A stretch of 64,000 nucleotides of DNA from Gremmenia infestans. Its lineage: Eukaryota; Ascomycota; Leotiomycetes; Helotiales; Hamatocanthoscyphaceae. Both the position numbers and the translations under genes were made by a program. The notes under the pieces are model-generated. The model saw only the letters and a program-made list of their open reading frames with translations, searched no databases and was not told the origin of the DNA. Location of the stretch: positions 186,001-250,000 of the forward strand of contig JAFEVB010000004.1 of the NCBI GenBank assembly GCA_032629725.1. The letters run 5' to 3'. Of the stretch, positions 34,772 to 46,949 are shown piece by piece (position 1 is the first letter of the stretch; the number at the start of each line of letters is the position of its first letter).

Positions 34772-36231
34772 ATGTCGGATTCGGACCTGAATTCTCGGCC
34801 TACCACGCCTCTTCCAGAAGCTGGCAATGATTCTGGAGACTCTGAGCAAGGCACGCCTCCACCTCCTGCTGCCGATGCTGACGACGATATGGACAACCTC
34901 GATCCCGACGACGATGACAAGGATTCACTAGCATCAGAGCTCTCCGAAGTCGACGAAGCTGAGTTTGCCGATTTCGATCCCACAACAGTAGCTCTTGAGG
35001 ATAGACCCTTAGTAGACATCGATGAGGACGCTGCACGAACATTAAAGGCAGGCAAGCGGAAGAGAGCAGAGGATGGCAAGAAGCCAAAGGAGGCGAAACG
35101 GGACAAGAAGAAGAGACGTCGTGATGACGATGAAGATCCAGATGGAGAGCAGATTGATGGGAAGAGGGTTAGGAAGCCAAAGAGTGATGGAGAAAGGAAG
35201 AGCAGAGAGGGAGGCAAGGAGCGAAAGCGACCTACCGAGCCAGATGATGAGACGCTTACTCCAGAGGAGAGGCGACGGCGTGCACTGGACAAGGCGATGG
35301 ACGATGCTTTGAAGGCTCCTAACAAGAGAAGACGTAAGAAGGATGAAGTGGTAAGTCTTGTCGTTGCGCACAGCGAGATGGCCGCTAACAGGATCACAGG
35401 ATCTCGAGGAGGCGTTTGACGATGAGATTGCGGCTCTCAAAATCCGCATGGAGCAAGCTTGCGAGGCGGACAATGCAGCTCGTGAGAGTGGCAAACCTGC
35501 ACTCCAAAAGCTCAAGATGCTTCCTGAAGTAGTCAGTCTACTGAGCCGAAACACTGTTCAGCATTCCATCGTTGATCCCGATACCAATTTCCTTCAATCT
35601 GTCAAATATTTCCTGGAACCACTAGGCGATGGCAGTCTTCCGGCGTATAACATTCAACGCGATCTTTTTACAGCTCTTACAAAACTGCCTATCGAGAAAG
35701 AAGCATTGCTGAGCAGCGGTATTGGCAAGATCGTACTATTCTACACCAAGAGCAAGAAGCCTGAAATTGGGGTCAAGAGGATTGCGGAACGGTTGATGGG
35801 AGAGTGGTCACGACCAATTTTGAAGCGAAGTGATGATTACAAGCAGCGCAAGGTGGATACCAGAGAGTACAACCACCAGTAGGTTATTCTTCCATTAATT
35901 GTTTTCCTATGCTAATATTCCCAACAGAGCTGCTCAACTCGCCATCCGTCCCTCTGGCACCCAAGCCTCGCAAGCAAGCTCATCCCAACGTCCTGGTCTT
36001 TCGAAACGTGAAATTGAGCGAGAACGTGTTCTTGCCCAACCCAACAAAAGTAACAGGGCTAGAATGGAGACCTCCAACTCGAGTTACACCGTTGCGCCGA
36101 GAAGCACTTTCGATCCTAACCAGGGTATCGATCCGTTGTCGAGACCAATTGGTGCTAGTGCTGAGTCTGAAATCAAGAAGTTGATTGAGAGGAAGAGGAA
36201 GAAGAAGAGCCAGGGTGCTAGGAGAGGGTGA
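34772..36231 (+). CDS. iws1: Transcription elongation factor Iws1/Spn1
   Basis: Three exons encode about 435 residues. The first 190 are very acidic, then Lys/Arg-rich (KKRRRDDDEDPDGEQ, GKRVRKPKSDGERKSR). This suits a disordered nuclear protein that contacts histones and Spt6. The TFIIS N-terminal-type domain follows: LQKLKMLPEVVSLLSRNTVQ, FLEPLGDGSLPAYNIQRDLF and LPIEKEALLSSGIGKIVLFY, then RIAERLMGEWSRPI. The basic C-terminus ends in KKKSQGARRG. Iws1 binds RNA polymerase II together with Spt6 in elongation and mRNA export. Start codon is the ATG at 34772, the first in this frame. 396 bp separate it from the divergent BRL1 start. Introns near 35350 and 35883 rejoin in frame. Confidence 0.94.
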
Positions 36232-38510
36232 TCTGATTTGCTTAGCAGCATGTACTATCATACTTACGGAAAGCATCGTACTGGAAGCTTCATGGAGATA
36301 CAATCAAGGTGCATTTTCAGGCTCAATCATCAGACAGCAATGTCGAGGTTCGGCCGCTGTGGGGACTTTTAGCAGGACGTCTATGGCGCATAAAATCATG
36401 GAATTCGGTAACGGTACAGCGTGGTGCCTTCGAATAACTTTATTTCAAGATTAAGATTTCCCAAAGCTCGTTTGTGACTGCAGCGTGATCCTTTACTCGC
36501 TCTTGTTGTCTGTGTGCCTGCATGCATTTTCCAATGAGTTTCTTTGCCCTCCCTCTACTTCCATTCTCGTTTGCTCTTGTCTTGAAGCTCATGCAACGAC
36601 GGCAGCGCCATGTCTGTTCGTTCTCGTTTCTGCATTACCTATTTTCACGAAAGCCATAAAGCCTCCAAGTCCTCGACAAGCAAAGTCAAAGGTCGCGTTC
36701 CAAGTAGATAGATAGATAAGATGTACCCTCTACCCACGAACTGCGATCGAGAATTAGGTCTTCCTGATCTCAAAATTTGACTGGAACTTGAATCAGCTTT
36801 GAGACTGAGGGTGTTTTACGGTTTGTGATTTATATGAGTGGGGGGGTTCGGAAGCTTGTGCTGCTGTCTGGTGAGTGGGAAAAAGGCTGTTTATTGATTA
36901 TAGGGGACAAGGAAGCGGCTTAAGGACGAGGTGGGAAAGGGGGCAGGAGATGGCAAGTAGGTACGGAGGGAAGTCAACCGAGCTAGATTGTTGATTGAAG
37001 GGATGGAGTTATCAAGTCCATCGGCTGGCTCAATGGGTTTGTTTTAGGTTCCTTGCACAGTCAGTCGGTCATTCTATGCAAAAGACAGAAACGAAGACCA
37101 CTTCTAATTTGACTTCCGCATTTTATCTCTCTTTTATGTGAAAGAAAACACTTCGTGGGTATCATAGCGATCGAGGTGAATTCAACTGGCAGTATTGGCA
37201 TAGGAAAGAAAATGCCTTCCCTATCAATTATTTAATCACTAGAGATTTCCAGAATTGCAAGCCTAAAAGGTTCTATTAGCAAACTGTCAAGTACTAATAG
37301 TACAGCATTGTATAATCACTTTCTGCATTTTATCACATTCATCTCTGAAGACTTCGCTTCCAAGTTTAAAACCATTCATTACATCAGACTCAGTTATGTT
37401 TTCCCGTAGACTCTCCCTGAGATATAGATAACGGAATAGCGGGCACGGTGGGCCGAGATGCCCAAATACTTACTTGTGATAGAGAGAGAGACTAATGGGG
37501 GAACGCTTTACGGTGTGGTGGAACCATACATGGCTTCTTTTGCTTGTGGAACTTGGATTGCGAAGCTGGGTTTGAGAAATGGGCAATGAGAAGAGAGGGA
37601 GGAATTGAGGATGATGGGGAAACGAGGATAGTGTGAATAAATCAATGGCTGGCATGTTCACATTAAAGATAGCTGTAAAAAGACAACATAGTAGTTCGCT
37701 TTGAATACAACACTTAACAATTAATTGCAAAAGCCGCCCAAATACTTCGTAGGATTCAATTCCGATGAATGAACAACGGAATCCTCATCCAACGCGCCTT
37801 CCGAAACAACCCGGGTTGACTTTGAGTCTTTGACGGATATCACGGCTTATTTAGGAGATACATGACTCTATTCACAGACAGAATCCCCCTATCTAATCTC
37901 CCGAACCTTCCTTTCACGTTGCATAAAAGAAACACTTGCCTCAAAAACAGACAAGACAAGAACCAAATTCCAAAACACTCGTTTGCGGCTCACGTCAAAG
38001 CCATTTGGTCTAGTTAGATAATCATAACATAGGTACCTTATGGAAGGATAAGTTACTTCGAGCCTCATCACACAGCTTTGACAGCAAGCAAGACTTCGAC
38101 AGCAAAACCTTGACAGAATCGCGACCTTGCAACGCGACATACAGTACACAACCGCAACAGCACCTAATCATTTCATCAAAGCAAATCAAACTCACAGACT
38201 CCAAATTCACGTAATCCCAACGATCTTTATCCCATCAATCCACAAAGGTCAGTTCAGTTTACGTCAAAAGGTTGCTCTCTCCTACCATTTTAATCTAGAT
38301 CCTTTCTGAAAATCCCGGAACGGTTTTCTTCGATTGACTTGTTTCAAGTCATTTACTTAACTCCGTCCAAAACCGACTTCTTCTTCTTCTGCTTCTTTTA
38401 GTACGAGAACACAAGCGCGTAAACACACGAGCGAAAGACGCAAGCAGGCAAGAACAAGAACACCTAGTACAACTCCCACAAGCACATCGAATCGAGTCAC
38501 CATAAAGACA
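36232..38510. other. Long intergenic region
   Basis: This 2.3 kb region has no gene that I can support. A purine-rich AGAGAGAG tract lies near 37483. The last 500 bp (A/C-rich, ATG-poor: CAACGCGACATACAGTACAC and similar) reads like a long 5' leader of the ORF that starts at 38511. Confidence 0.45.
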
Positions 38511-38954
38511 ATGGCTATTGCTATCGAGCGCCCCGTCCCCATGACGGACACCAGCAAGGAGAACGAACAGGCACAGGCACAGATCACATCTACATCTATG
38601 CTCACCCTTAGAAGCTGCTACCCGTCACTCGGTGGCCCGACTACAACGCAGGCTCTCGCGCAGGACGTCGAGGCACTGAGGCGAATATCTGGAGTAGGGG
38701 GACTTGCACTTCCGGTCGAGAGGGAGAAAGCACGAGTTTTAGAGGAAGTGGAAGTGGAAATGAATGAAAAATTTGAGAACAAGGAGATCGAGAAGGAGAA
38801 GTGGGAGGAGAAGGCTGAAGCTACTGACGATGCGCCGATCCAGGTCTACGCATTCGCGAAGTCGAAGTCGCAGAGGATGATGAATAGGAATGCGATGGCG
38901 AATCCGGGTGCGAGTCTTTATGTTGCCGTTGCGGTTTATTCTCATAAGGGTTAG
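38511..38954 (+). CDS. Hypothetical 147-residue protein, single exon
   Basis: This is an intronless frame from ATG 38511 to TAG. I do not recognise it. The N-terminus is MAIAIERPVPMTDTSKENEQ, followed by LTLRSCYPSLGGPTTTQALA, then a charged coiled-coil-like section (VEREKARVLEEVEVEMNEKF) and a tail NAMANPGASLYVAVAVYSHK. Codon composition is gene-like and the ATG is preceded by ACAATGG in good context after a long A/C-rich leader. It could be a lineage-specific stress or starvation protein. That idea rests only on its architecture. The frame may also be non-coding. Confidence 0.5.
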   Translation: MAIAIERPVPMTDTSKENEQAQAQITSTSMLTLRSCYPSLGGPTTTQALAQDVEALRRISGVGGLALPVEREKARVLEEVEVEMNEKFENKEIEKEKWEEKAEATDDAPIQVYAFAKSKSQRMMNRNAMANPGASLYVAVAVYSHKG

Positions 38955-41900
38955 ATGGACGGTTGTCTGTGCGGGAGTTGGAGTTGGTTGGTTCATGGGT
39001 AGAATGAATGAAGGCATGGATGGATTTATGGATTTATTGATGCAGCACTCGCGAGCATACTTACGTTATCTTTCACGTTACAGCGAATAGAATCTGAACA
39101 GGCATCATGAGCTCCACAGCATGAACATTTACATGTGGAAACTACTAGTTGATGTAACAATTAGCCTTGCGGAATTGGCTTTGTCTTGATAGCAGTGGTT
39201 GAAATCGCGTCTCGCTCGCATCCCCTTTTCACGAACTGCTCGCTAAACAAAAGTAAACAAAAATATTGCCTTTATCGATTGAAATTCTAGCAACAGCACT
39301 TTTAAGTCCATTCTGACAGTGAAGAATTTCCTGATAAGAGTAATTAAATGGAAAATGTGTTGGCATATATGGACACTAAAAAGAATAAGATATTCAACGA
39401 GCAGAATGGAGCACACGACGCCCAAAACGGCAAAACTACAGATTAGACCCTCACATTACCCCTAAGGGCACGACCAAATGAGTCTGAAGTAAAGGGCCAC
39501 TCGAAGTTCCTTTTGTCTTCGACTCCTCCTGAGAGAAGCCCAGTGTGGACGGGCACTGACCAATCTCCTAAGCATGGCTCGCTGCGCATTGGGTTGCGGC
39601 GTGGGTATCAAGCTCTAGAGTCAAGGGTGAATTGTTGAGTTTTGTGTTATTTTGATACTTAATGGGGAGAGGGGTTGCGCCGAGGATTGGCCTTTTGATT
39701 GTGCGTGGTTGGGTACGTACTTATTCGGGCAGAATCGTAGGCTGTGTGGATGGGTTGAATGGGAGTGTGAATTGCTTAAGGGGTCTGCCACGTGATGAGA
39801 TGAGTTGAGAAGCTTTGGAGAAGGAGATATATGCTTGACGACGGGATATATTTACCTTATCTATCCGCATTCATAGCTTCCCCTAATAGTCATACTTGTT
39901 GGTGGCGTGGTTCAGAAAACCATGTGATGAGACAGTGTCATGGTCCTTTGAGATTCGATCTGAGAACAAGTATTGAAGAAGAAGAAGAATGATAAAAGCA
40001 GACATTCACCAAAAATTGACAGAAGGCGAAAGATACTTCATTAAGTAATGCGGAAAGGATATTTTCAAGTCTGCTGAAGCACTAGCCTGCCCCTGGGTCC
40101 CAACGCTAGGTCGCGAGGACCTTTGGGAGATCAACGACAGTACGCGGTAACTTGAAAGCAGCAAGAGAGCTAGTAGGAGTTTCTGATGATACAACCAACA
40201 TACGCAGTATAACGGGATGACACGAGATGTGCACCTCGTAGACTGATAGACACTACTTCCGTTAGCATGAAATACTATCTCTCTCCTTAGTGTCGCCAAA
40301 CACTTGCGAATCGTATCTATAGCAAAGCTATAAAGTGAAGCGAGCGAAGTAGGAAGGTTCGGCTAGTACTTCTGTCTTCCGAGAAGTGATAAATGTTACT
40401 TCGTATGAGATGGTCTTAATATTGGGGTTGGGTCGTGACATGTGCCAACCGGGTCGATGGGCCCAGGCAGAAGTGACCGCGTTTTTGATCCACTACTGTT
40501 TTTCCAGAGGGCAAGAGCGAAACCGAAGACGAAGGCGATGGTGGAGTTGAGAGATCGAGGGCTTGGTTCGATCGGTTTCTGGAGCTGGAGCCATCGGGTT
40601 ACCGGGTTCTGGTTGTGTTTCTATCTAGAGAAGTACGGTACTAGGGCCGGAGTGAAACCACATCCACAAGCGTGAATGTTGTAGCTGATTGCATTCCTCA
40701 GTTCCTCATCATGGTAGCGGCATAGTGCGGGCAAGCAATCCTTGCAACACTATAGAACATGCTGTTGTATGTAAGAGAGAGACATAGTGACTCTCTTTCT
40801 ACTTGTCACATGAAGGGAGATTCCCAGAGTGCTTTCCCTTGAGACACCCTTCAGGTCTTTGATTAACGTCCGAGAGTGAGCTGGTGTGTGAAAAGGGAAA
40901 TTCGAGACCCGCCAGTCCAGTATTGGAGGTTGCACTTACCCTTTGTGATTGTTTGCCCCTATACGAGTATTCCCGGATACAAACACCCCACCTTTCCCGA
41001 TGGGTCGATCATGGCTGACTTATTATTGCCTGCCTATCGTTAAAATAAATCAATGACTTACTCGGAATATGTGAACCGACTCGTGGTTTTCTTCAGGGCC
41101 CGCGGGCGATCTTTCCAGCAGTTTGAGGCCATCTGTCGATGAGGATTGTAGACACTTTTGTAAGCACAAGCTCTAGTTTTCTCTGAATCTAATTGGATAT
41201 CAAAAAGTGCCAAGGTGAAACGTGTTTTCGTGTGCCGTAGCCAATACTAAGCTCGCATGAAGGACCGGAGACATCTCCGCTGAGCGAGGGGGTATGGGTG
41301 CGTTTCTTCAAAAACTCGAGATGCGGCATCGAGTTTGGGCTTTCGCTCGCCAGCTTTCAAGACAAGACATCTCCCGAAGAATATTCTTCAGCATGGACAA
41401 CGACACGCCTGGGGATGATATATACTTTGTTCCAAAAAGGAGAATTTGCTGACAGGCCAACGTCTATGGTTGTACAAGCAAGGATTTGTAACCTAATCTC
41501 GAGGCTTTCTCAAATCCCCATTCCCATGCACCAATCAGTCTAGCTGTGTGCCTAGGACTGTGTGACCTAGATCTAGATGGTTGGGTTCGTGGATGCCATG
41601 CCCACGGCCCTTGGAAATGCAGTGGACGAGGGGAAGGGGAAGGGTCCCCCCTTCCTACTCTACGGACTGCACTGTACTGTACCTAGGGTTATCTGAGCCG
41701 CCCTAACCTCTTCTAAAGGTCTCTACAGTACACTCATATTTCTTTCTTTCTTTTCGGCCGGCCTTTCCTTTCTCACTGACCCTGGATACCCTTCTTCACT
41801 CTCTCCTTACAACATCAGTCGAGAAAGCTGCTGCACCAAAAGACAAGTCAAGTCCATGTCGATCGTTGGATCGTGGGCCGCTGCCCCTTTTGGCCCCTCC

Positions 41901-42154
41901 CCCACCATTTCAGATTATACGTCATATTGCTGCGACCCCGAAATTTATCAAAGCAGTCGCGTCTAGAACTTTCGACAACATCCCACTTCTTTCCAAAGAA
42001 CCTCTGCAAACTTCATGCTGCCCTACATGCCAGAGATGCCAGAAGCACAACCACCTCCAAAAATTTAAATATTCCTCGTCGCATCATCAAATCGCATCAT
42101 CGACGATGGTCGGCAATCAAATTCCCTCGAACTATACAATCTCGTCGACTAGCT
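38955..42154. other. Long intergenic region and leader of the Zn2Cys6 gene
   Basis: This 3.2 kb region has no supported gene. Open frames at 40006-40299 (-), 40442-40675 (+) and 41298-41543 (+) lack domains. The region from about 41690 is C/T-rich and probably the promoter and leader of the transcription factor. It contains a small upstream frame beginning around 41866. Confidence 0.45.
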
Positions 42155-44714
42155 ATGGCTGATTCAAGTTCCAGCAATCTAAAGAGGCGCCGCGGTCTTG
42201 GGATTGTTACACCAAATGCATGCACAGAATGCCGCAAGAAGAGAGCAAAGGTAACACCACGAGATGGGTTACGGATTTCTATGTTGGGCTTGCTAATACC
42301 GACTTGTAGTGCGACGGTCAGGCTCCGTGCGGGAGATGTGCTTCTCAGAAAGGGGTGTCTTGTGTATATGAAGTTCCGGTACGTCTTCATACCTTTGATA
42401 ATATAGTTTGATGCTTACAGTACTCTTTTTTGAAAAGGTCCGTCAATCAAAGGAACATATGCGATCCGAAATCGAACAACTGCGGGAACAACAAAAGCAG
42501 ACTGGGCGTGTTCTCGCCGCTCTAGTTTCCAATAACGAGTCCGAAAAGATTTTCAAACAGCTTCGAGATGGTGCTACGCTTGAGGATATAGCTGAACAAT
42601 TAGAAGGGTCGCGTTCGATACCGTCGGTCTCTGGAGACGGCCACACCACGACGTTCAATCAATACAGCGACCACCAGGCTATCGAAAGTGCCTTGCAGCC
42701 AGCGAGAAATATAATGAGATCGGATTCAGCGAACTTTGTTTCAACAGATGTTCAAGGACTAGATCTCCAACCAACGGGCCAAGAGATGGGAAATGCATGG
42801 TCTGCATGGGGCTCTGAAGGCCAAAGTCAAGACTTCTCCGGCGGAAGCCAAGCTGATTCTATGAATTGGAGCCCTGATGGTTTACCATATTCCCACAATA
42901 ATCCAATTTACCCTTTGGTAGGGACGTGGAATCAGCCTGCTCGATCGTCCCAAAACAGTCTCATTCAAGTCTCCAGAAGCCAAGGACAAGAGACCGTACT
43001 TGGACATGAGTTTGGGTCCGATCATACCAAAGATATGGTTAGTGATAGTCAATTCACTGGATCCTGGACGTCAGTGACCTCAGACAAGGCATTGGTAGAG
43101 CATTTGATGGCTTTGTATTTTTGTTGGGAATATCCTACTTTCGCTTCACTTAACAAAGAGCATTTCTTGGAAGATTATAGATCTGGAAGTCGAAGATACT
43201 GCTCGTCCCTACTACTCAATGCCATTCTAGCTTTGGGCTGTAGGTTTTCGGATCAAGCAGAGTCGCAGTTAAATAACCAGAGTAGCCATAGTGCTGGAGA
43301 CCAATTCTTCGCGGAAGCTAAAAGGTTACTTGAGGCCCAGACCGACCGGCATGTTCTGACCACTATTCAGGCCCTGGGCTTAATGTCAATAAGAGAGGTT
43401 AGTTGTGGTCGTTCAAGTCAGAGTCTCTACTATTCGGGCCAGTCAATACGACTAGCGGTTGAGATGGGTCTACATCGTGAGCTTGAGGATGAAGAAATTG
43501 CAGATTCTCAAGAGAATCACGCTGTTCGATCGGCAACGTTTTGGGGTGCCTTTTCTTTAGACCAGTAAGCATGATTCGTTTCACTACAGTCCTTCAACAT
43601 TTTATATACTGTGGCTTGAAACCCCCCTTCTAATTCTATACAAAGAGCCTGGTCTCTCAGCATTGGCCGGCTACCTCAATTCTCTAGGGACTTGGTATTA
43701 GTGACAAAGCCGAATATCGTCGATGAAGTTGAAGCTTCAGATTGGGTTCCCTATACAGATGACGGTAATACAGTTCGAAATCACCCATGGATGTAGAATT
43801 CACGCTGATGACCTTCAAGGGGCCCCCTTTGAGCGGTCTTGCACTCAGCCATCAAACATCCGTAGCGTGTACAAGACATTCTGTGAGCTTTCTGAAATAA
43901 TCCACCAAACGATGTACACACTTTACACCCCAGGGAGCCCTGTGACAGGAAAGAAACTACTCGATGTCTACACCAAGTACCTTAACTGGTATGAATCCAT
44001 CCCGACGGCGTTGCGCCTGGGTCAAAACTTCACCCCGGCAGTCCTTTTCGCCCAGTAAGACACCACCATCCTAAACATAGTCTAATGCTAAACTCTCGCA
44101 GCATGCATTACCACTTTGCCATATTACTACTTTTCAGGCCCTTTATCAAGCTTGAAATCATAGGATCTGGTCTTTCACCGCGTAATGTTTGCAGCCAGGC
44201 AGCCGAGGCTATCACCACCCTGGTACATTCTTATTCCAAGTTATATACCCTCCGACGTACACCATCCTTTGTGCCTTGTTTCGTGCTCACTTCAAGTATC
44301 GCACACGTGGTCACCCTTGGTACCACCAAGGATGGACGCGAATTGCTTCAAGAGGGGATTCATGACCTGAAAGAGATGCAGGCCTGCCACGGCTTTGCAG
44401 CCCGCGCTCTTGATATTCTTCACTATCTAATCCGCACTTGGAGAATCGACTTTTCTATGGAAACTGAATCCTTGGAAGAGGAATTAAAATATAAGCAGAA
44501 CCCGAAATTATTGTGCCGAGCTTCAACGTCATCATTGAACCAATTCTGCCCAAACGTTCAAGGTGTGGACATGGACCGCACGCTCGGGCCAGTCAAACAG
44601 GATGAAAACCCTTTGTTTTGGCCATTCCCATTACAGGGAGCACCGTTGCTGAACATAGGTCCGGAATTGGAGTCCAGCGGATTTCGATTGTTAGAAGTCG
44701 ACGACTCGGCGTGA
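42155..44714 (+). CDS. Zn2Cys6 transcription factor (NirA-like group)
   Basis: Seven exons are proposed, and all joins keep frame. The binuclear zinc cluster is at the N-terminus: CTECRKKRAK joined by an intron to CDGQAPCGRCASQKGVSC, with spacing C-x2-C-x6-C-x5-C-x2-C-x7-C. A short coiled-coil (EIEQLREQQKQTGRVLAAL) and a low-complexity Gln/Ser region follow. The fungal-specific transcription factor domain starts at LMALYFCWEYPTFASLNKEH and continues SLLLNAILALGCRFSD and LYYSGQSIRLAVEMGLHREL. Introns join DQ/AWSLSIGRLPQ, YTDDG/APFERS and LFA/HMHYHFAILLLFRPFI. The order resembles nitrate-regulator NirA-type factors, but many paralogues share this plan, so the target pathway is unknown. There is no neighbouring biosynthetic cluster. 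Confidence 0.9.
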
Positions 44715-46588
44715 GGCCAAGCCTCTGGAATCAATCTATGTTCACAATTACCTCATCTTGAATCCAATGTATACCCTACGAAAACCTTTTCCCATGGCCA
44801 ACTATTCATAGAGAGCAAATAGAGACAACAACAGGACCTGGTGGATGATGAATGATTGAACGATCTCATAACGCATACGTAATAAGCTTCCTCACTTTCT
44901 TGAATAGACAGAGAGGACAGAGGACATGACTAAGATCTGGCTGAGATGCATTGTCGGAGTATACGATATCTGGGCGGCGCGAATCCTAGTTTTGAACGTT
45001 TATTCGTACCTGCAGTGAGGAAATACCCGAGCATTGGAATGCTCTTGCGATAGTTGGGGGCGTATGGTGTAATAATGAATACTTTATCAAATCTTGCAAG
45101 TGAAGTGCGTCTCAAGATGGAACTGAATTTAAAGAACGCGACATCTGACTAGATATGAATTCTCTCGAGAAGAGCTCCGAAGCTCACAGGTGGCGAAGGC
45201 CGCTAGGGCCTGGACCGATCTTTTCGTTGAACAAGGGGTGAAGCCAATGAGAAGCATGGTAATCATGCTTACCGGATCTGCGACAGGAAAATGAGCTGTT
45301 TTCATGACTACCGAAATGCAACGTGCAGCAAATCTATGTATTTTTGCATTGGGATAACATGTCATGCAGCTGTAGGATCGCTGAGCAAATAATGGACTGT
45401 ATTCGTTCAACGTTTTCAACGATTTGCAGTGCAGTGGTGGGTGGAGTTGTGGTTTTGTTGAAAGAGGGAAAGAGGGGTGGAGGGGCAGAGGAGTGGAGGG
45501 GCAGAGGGGCCACGAGACTAGTTGTTTTCCCAGATTGCGTAGTACGGTAAGGAGACGATCAGATGAGGATATATTTGGCTTTGGAGGGTAAGGGAAGATG
45601 GACATAAATGGGAGTCTGGGGAAAGCCCCTTTGGGTAGTATTGGTACGGAACTGTGTTGTGTAAGGCTGGGGCGGGGTTGAGTTGGTGAGGGGGGAGAAT
45701 GACGATGGGTTACTGTATGTAAATAAATATACATGTACTGTATACTCGTTCTAACCTTCGTCGCTTTGATATACTTTCTTTGCTTTTGGATTTGAATATC
45801 CGAGTACGCACAAATACAATCCTCAAAGTAACAGCTGAGTACAGTAGTATGCATCGTTTTCGCATCTACCCAAACGAAGTCTCGAGAATATACCGGATCA
45901 ATTACAGAAACCGTCCGAAAAAAAGAGGTATAACAGAACGGGATATCCCAGAAGAAGCATAACAATTCCTTTTTGAGAGAATTATACATAATTACCAACC
46001 CGAGTTCAACGATGCAGCCAATCACAGGATCCTCTCGACTGAATATCAGAGATCCGGGACTGCCCGACTATCGATCTGGATGCGCTTGGACCCCTGCACG
46101 GGTGGCTTCATGGTTTGGCAGAAATCAGCCCACGACGTGGGTTCTCGCGTGTTCTTGAACTTCTTGCACGCAGATTCATTCGCGCCGCGCCCAGCAGGAT
46201 GGGATGGATTGCAGACTCTCGGCGTATCAACTTGATGGTCGGCGCCTCTCTCTCACCTCTCTCACCTCTGGGTTGTTTGTGGATTGCAGGATGGTACAGT
46301 AGTGTACGAAGGGTACTCGAGTATCGTGTATCAAGATCAAGATGCACAAGCGGTGGCATGGATGGGGGTGGAGCAGAGGAGCCCTTGACCGCAAGTAATT
46401 TTACACAGTTAAAGTATGATGTAGGCATGAGGCATGGTCACCTTTTCCAGACCTCTCTTTTGCACCTGCGGAGGCGCCCGTTGGTACTTTATATCCGGCC
46501 CCTTTTTCATGATCCCTCGCGTATCTTAAGATTCTTAAGCTGGACCTCGAAAGCGCACTAGTGGTAAAGTCACATCATTTTCTTCTGA

Positions 46589-46619
46589 ATACTCGTACGA
46601 CTCGTACGACTACGAGTAT
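46589..46619. repeat. Inverted repeat ATACTCGTA...TACGAGTAT
   Basis: Nine-base arms (46589-46597 and 46611-46619) enclose CGACTCGTACGAC, giving overlapping copies of CTCGTACGA. It lies 330 bp upstream of the bHLH start codon and could be an operator for a dimeric regulator. Structure is seen, function is not. Confidence 0.5.
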
Positions 46620-46685
46620 CGACCGGCTCTGAGGCTGGCATTTTCCAAACACGTTACGCATTATTCGGATCTGTCTTTTCTCTTT

Positions 46686-46691
46686 CACGTG
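46686..46691. promoter_or_regulatory. E-box CACGTG upstream of bHLH gene
   Basis: A CACGTG palindrome lies about 260 bp before the start codon of a gene that itself encodes a bHLH protein. E-boxes are the usual target of that class, so autoregulation is possible. One six-base match is weak evidence alone. Confidence 0.3.
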
Positions 46692-46949
46692 CTGCCCTTC
46701 CCGGCTGGTTGCGGCAACCTACCACGTTCCAATACAAATATCAATTGGCCTCGCCCCAGCGAAGCCCGGACGTCATTCTATTAAAGACAATCACTTCATT
46801 ATTGAACTTACTACTATCACGTTATCAATATCAGACCTTCCGTTTGCATATTGTCAATACAAGCTTTGAAGATATACCTTCCCCTAGCAATATCAAGAAA
46901 ACAACCAACCAACCTTTTGCTATACACAATTGTTTTGTCACCTTCCCAG

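Larger units (their letters stand above)
44715..46949. other. Long intergenic region
   Basis: This 2.2 kb region separates two transcription factor genes. A 298-codon minus-strand frame (45129-46025) is low-complexity and not accepted as a gene. The final 400 bp is the presumed promoter of the bHLH gene and holds an inverted repeat and an E-box (listed separately). Confidence 0.45.

Noticed and set aside
45129..46025. 298-codon open frame on the minus strand
   Set aside because: Low-complexity Ser/Pro/His/Tyr-rich translation, no domain, no splice context. It is open because the plus strand is poor in the complementary stop triplets.
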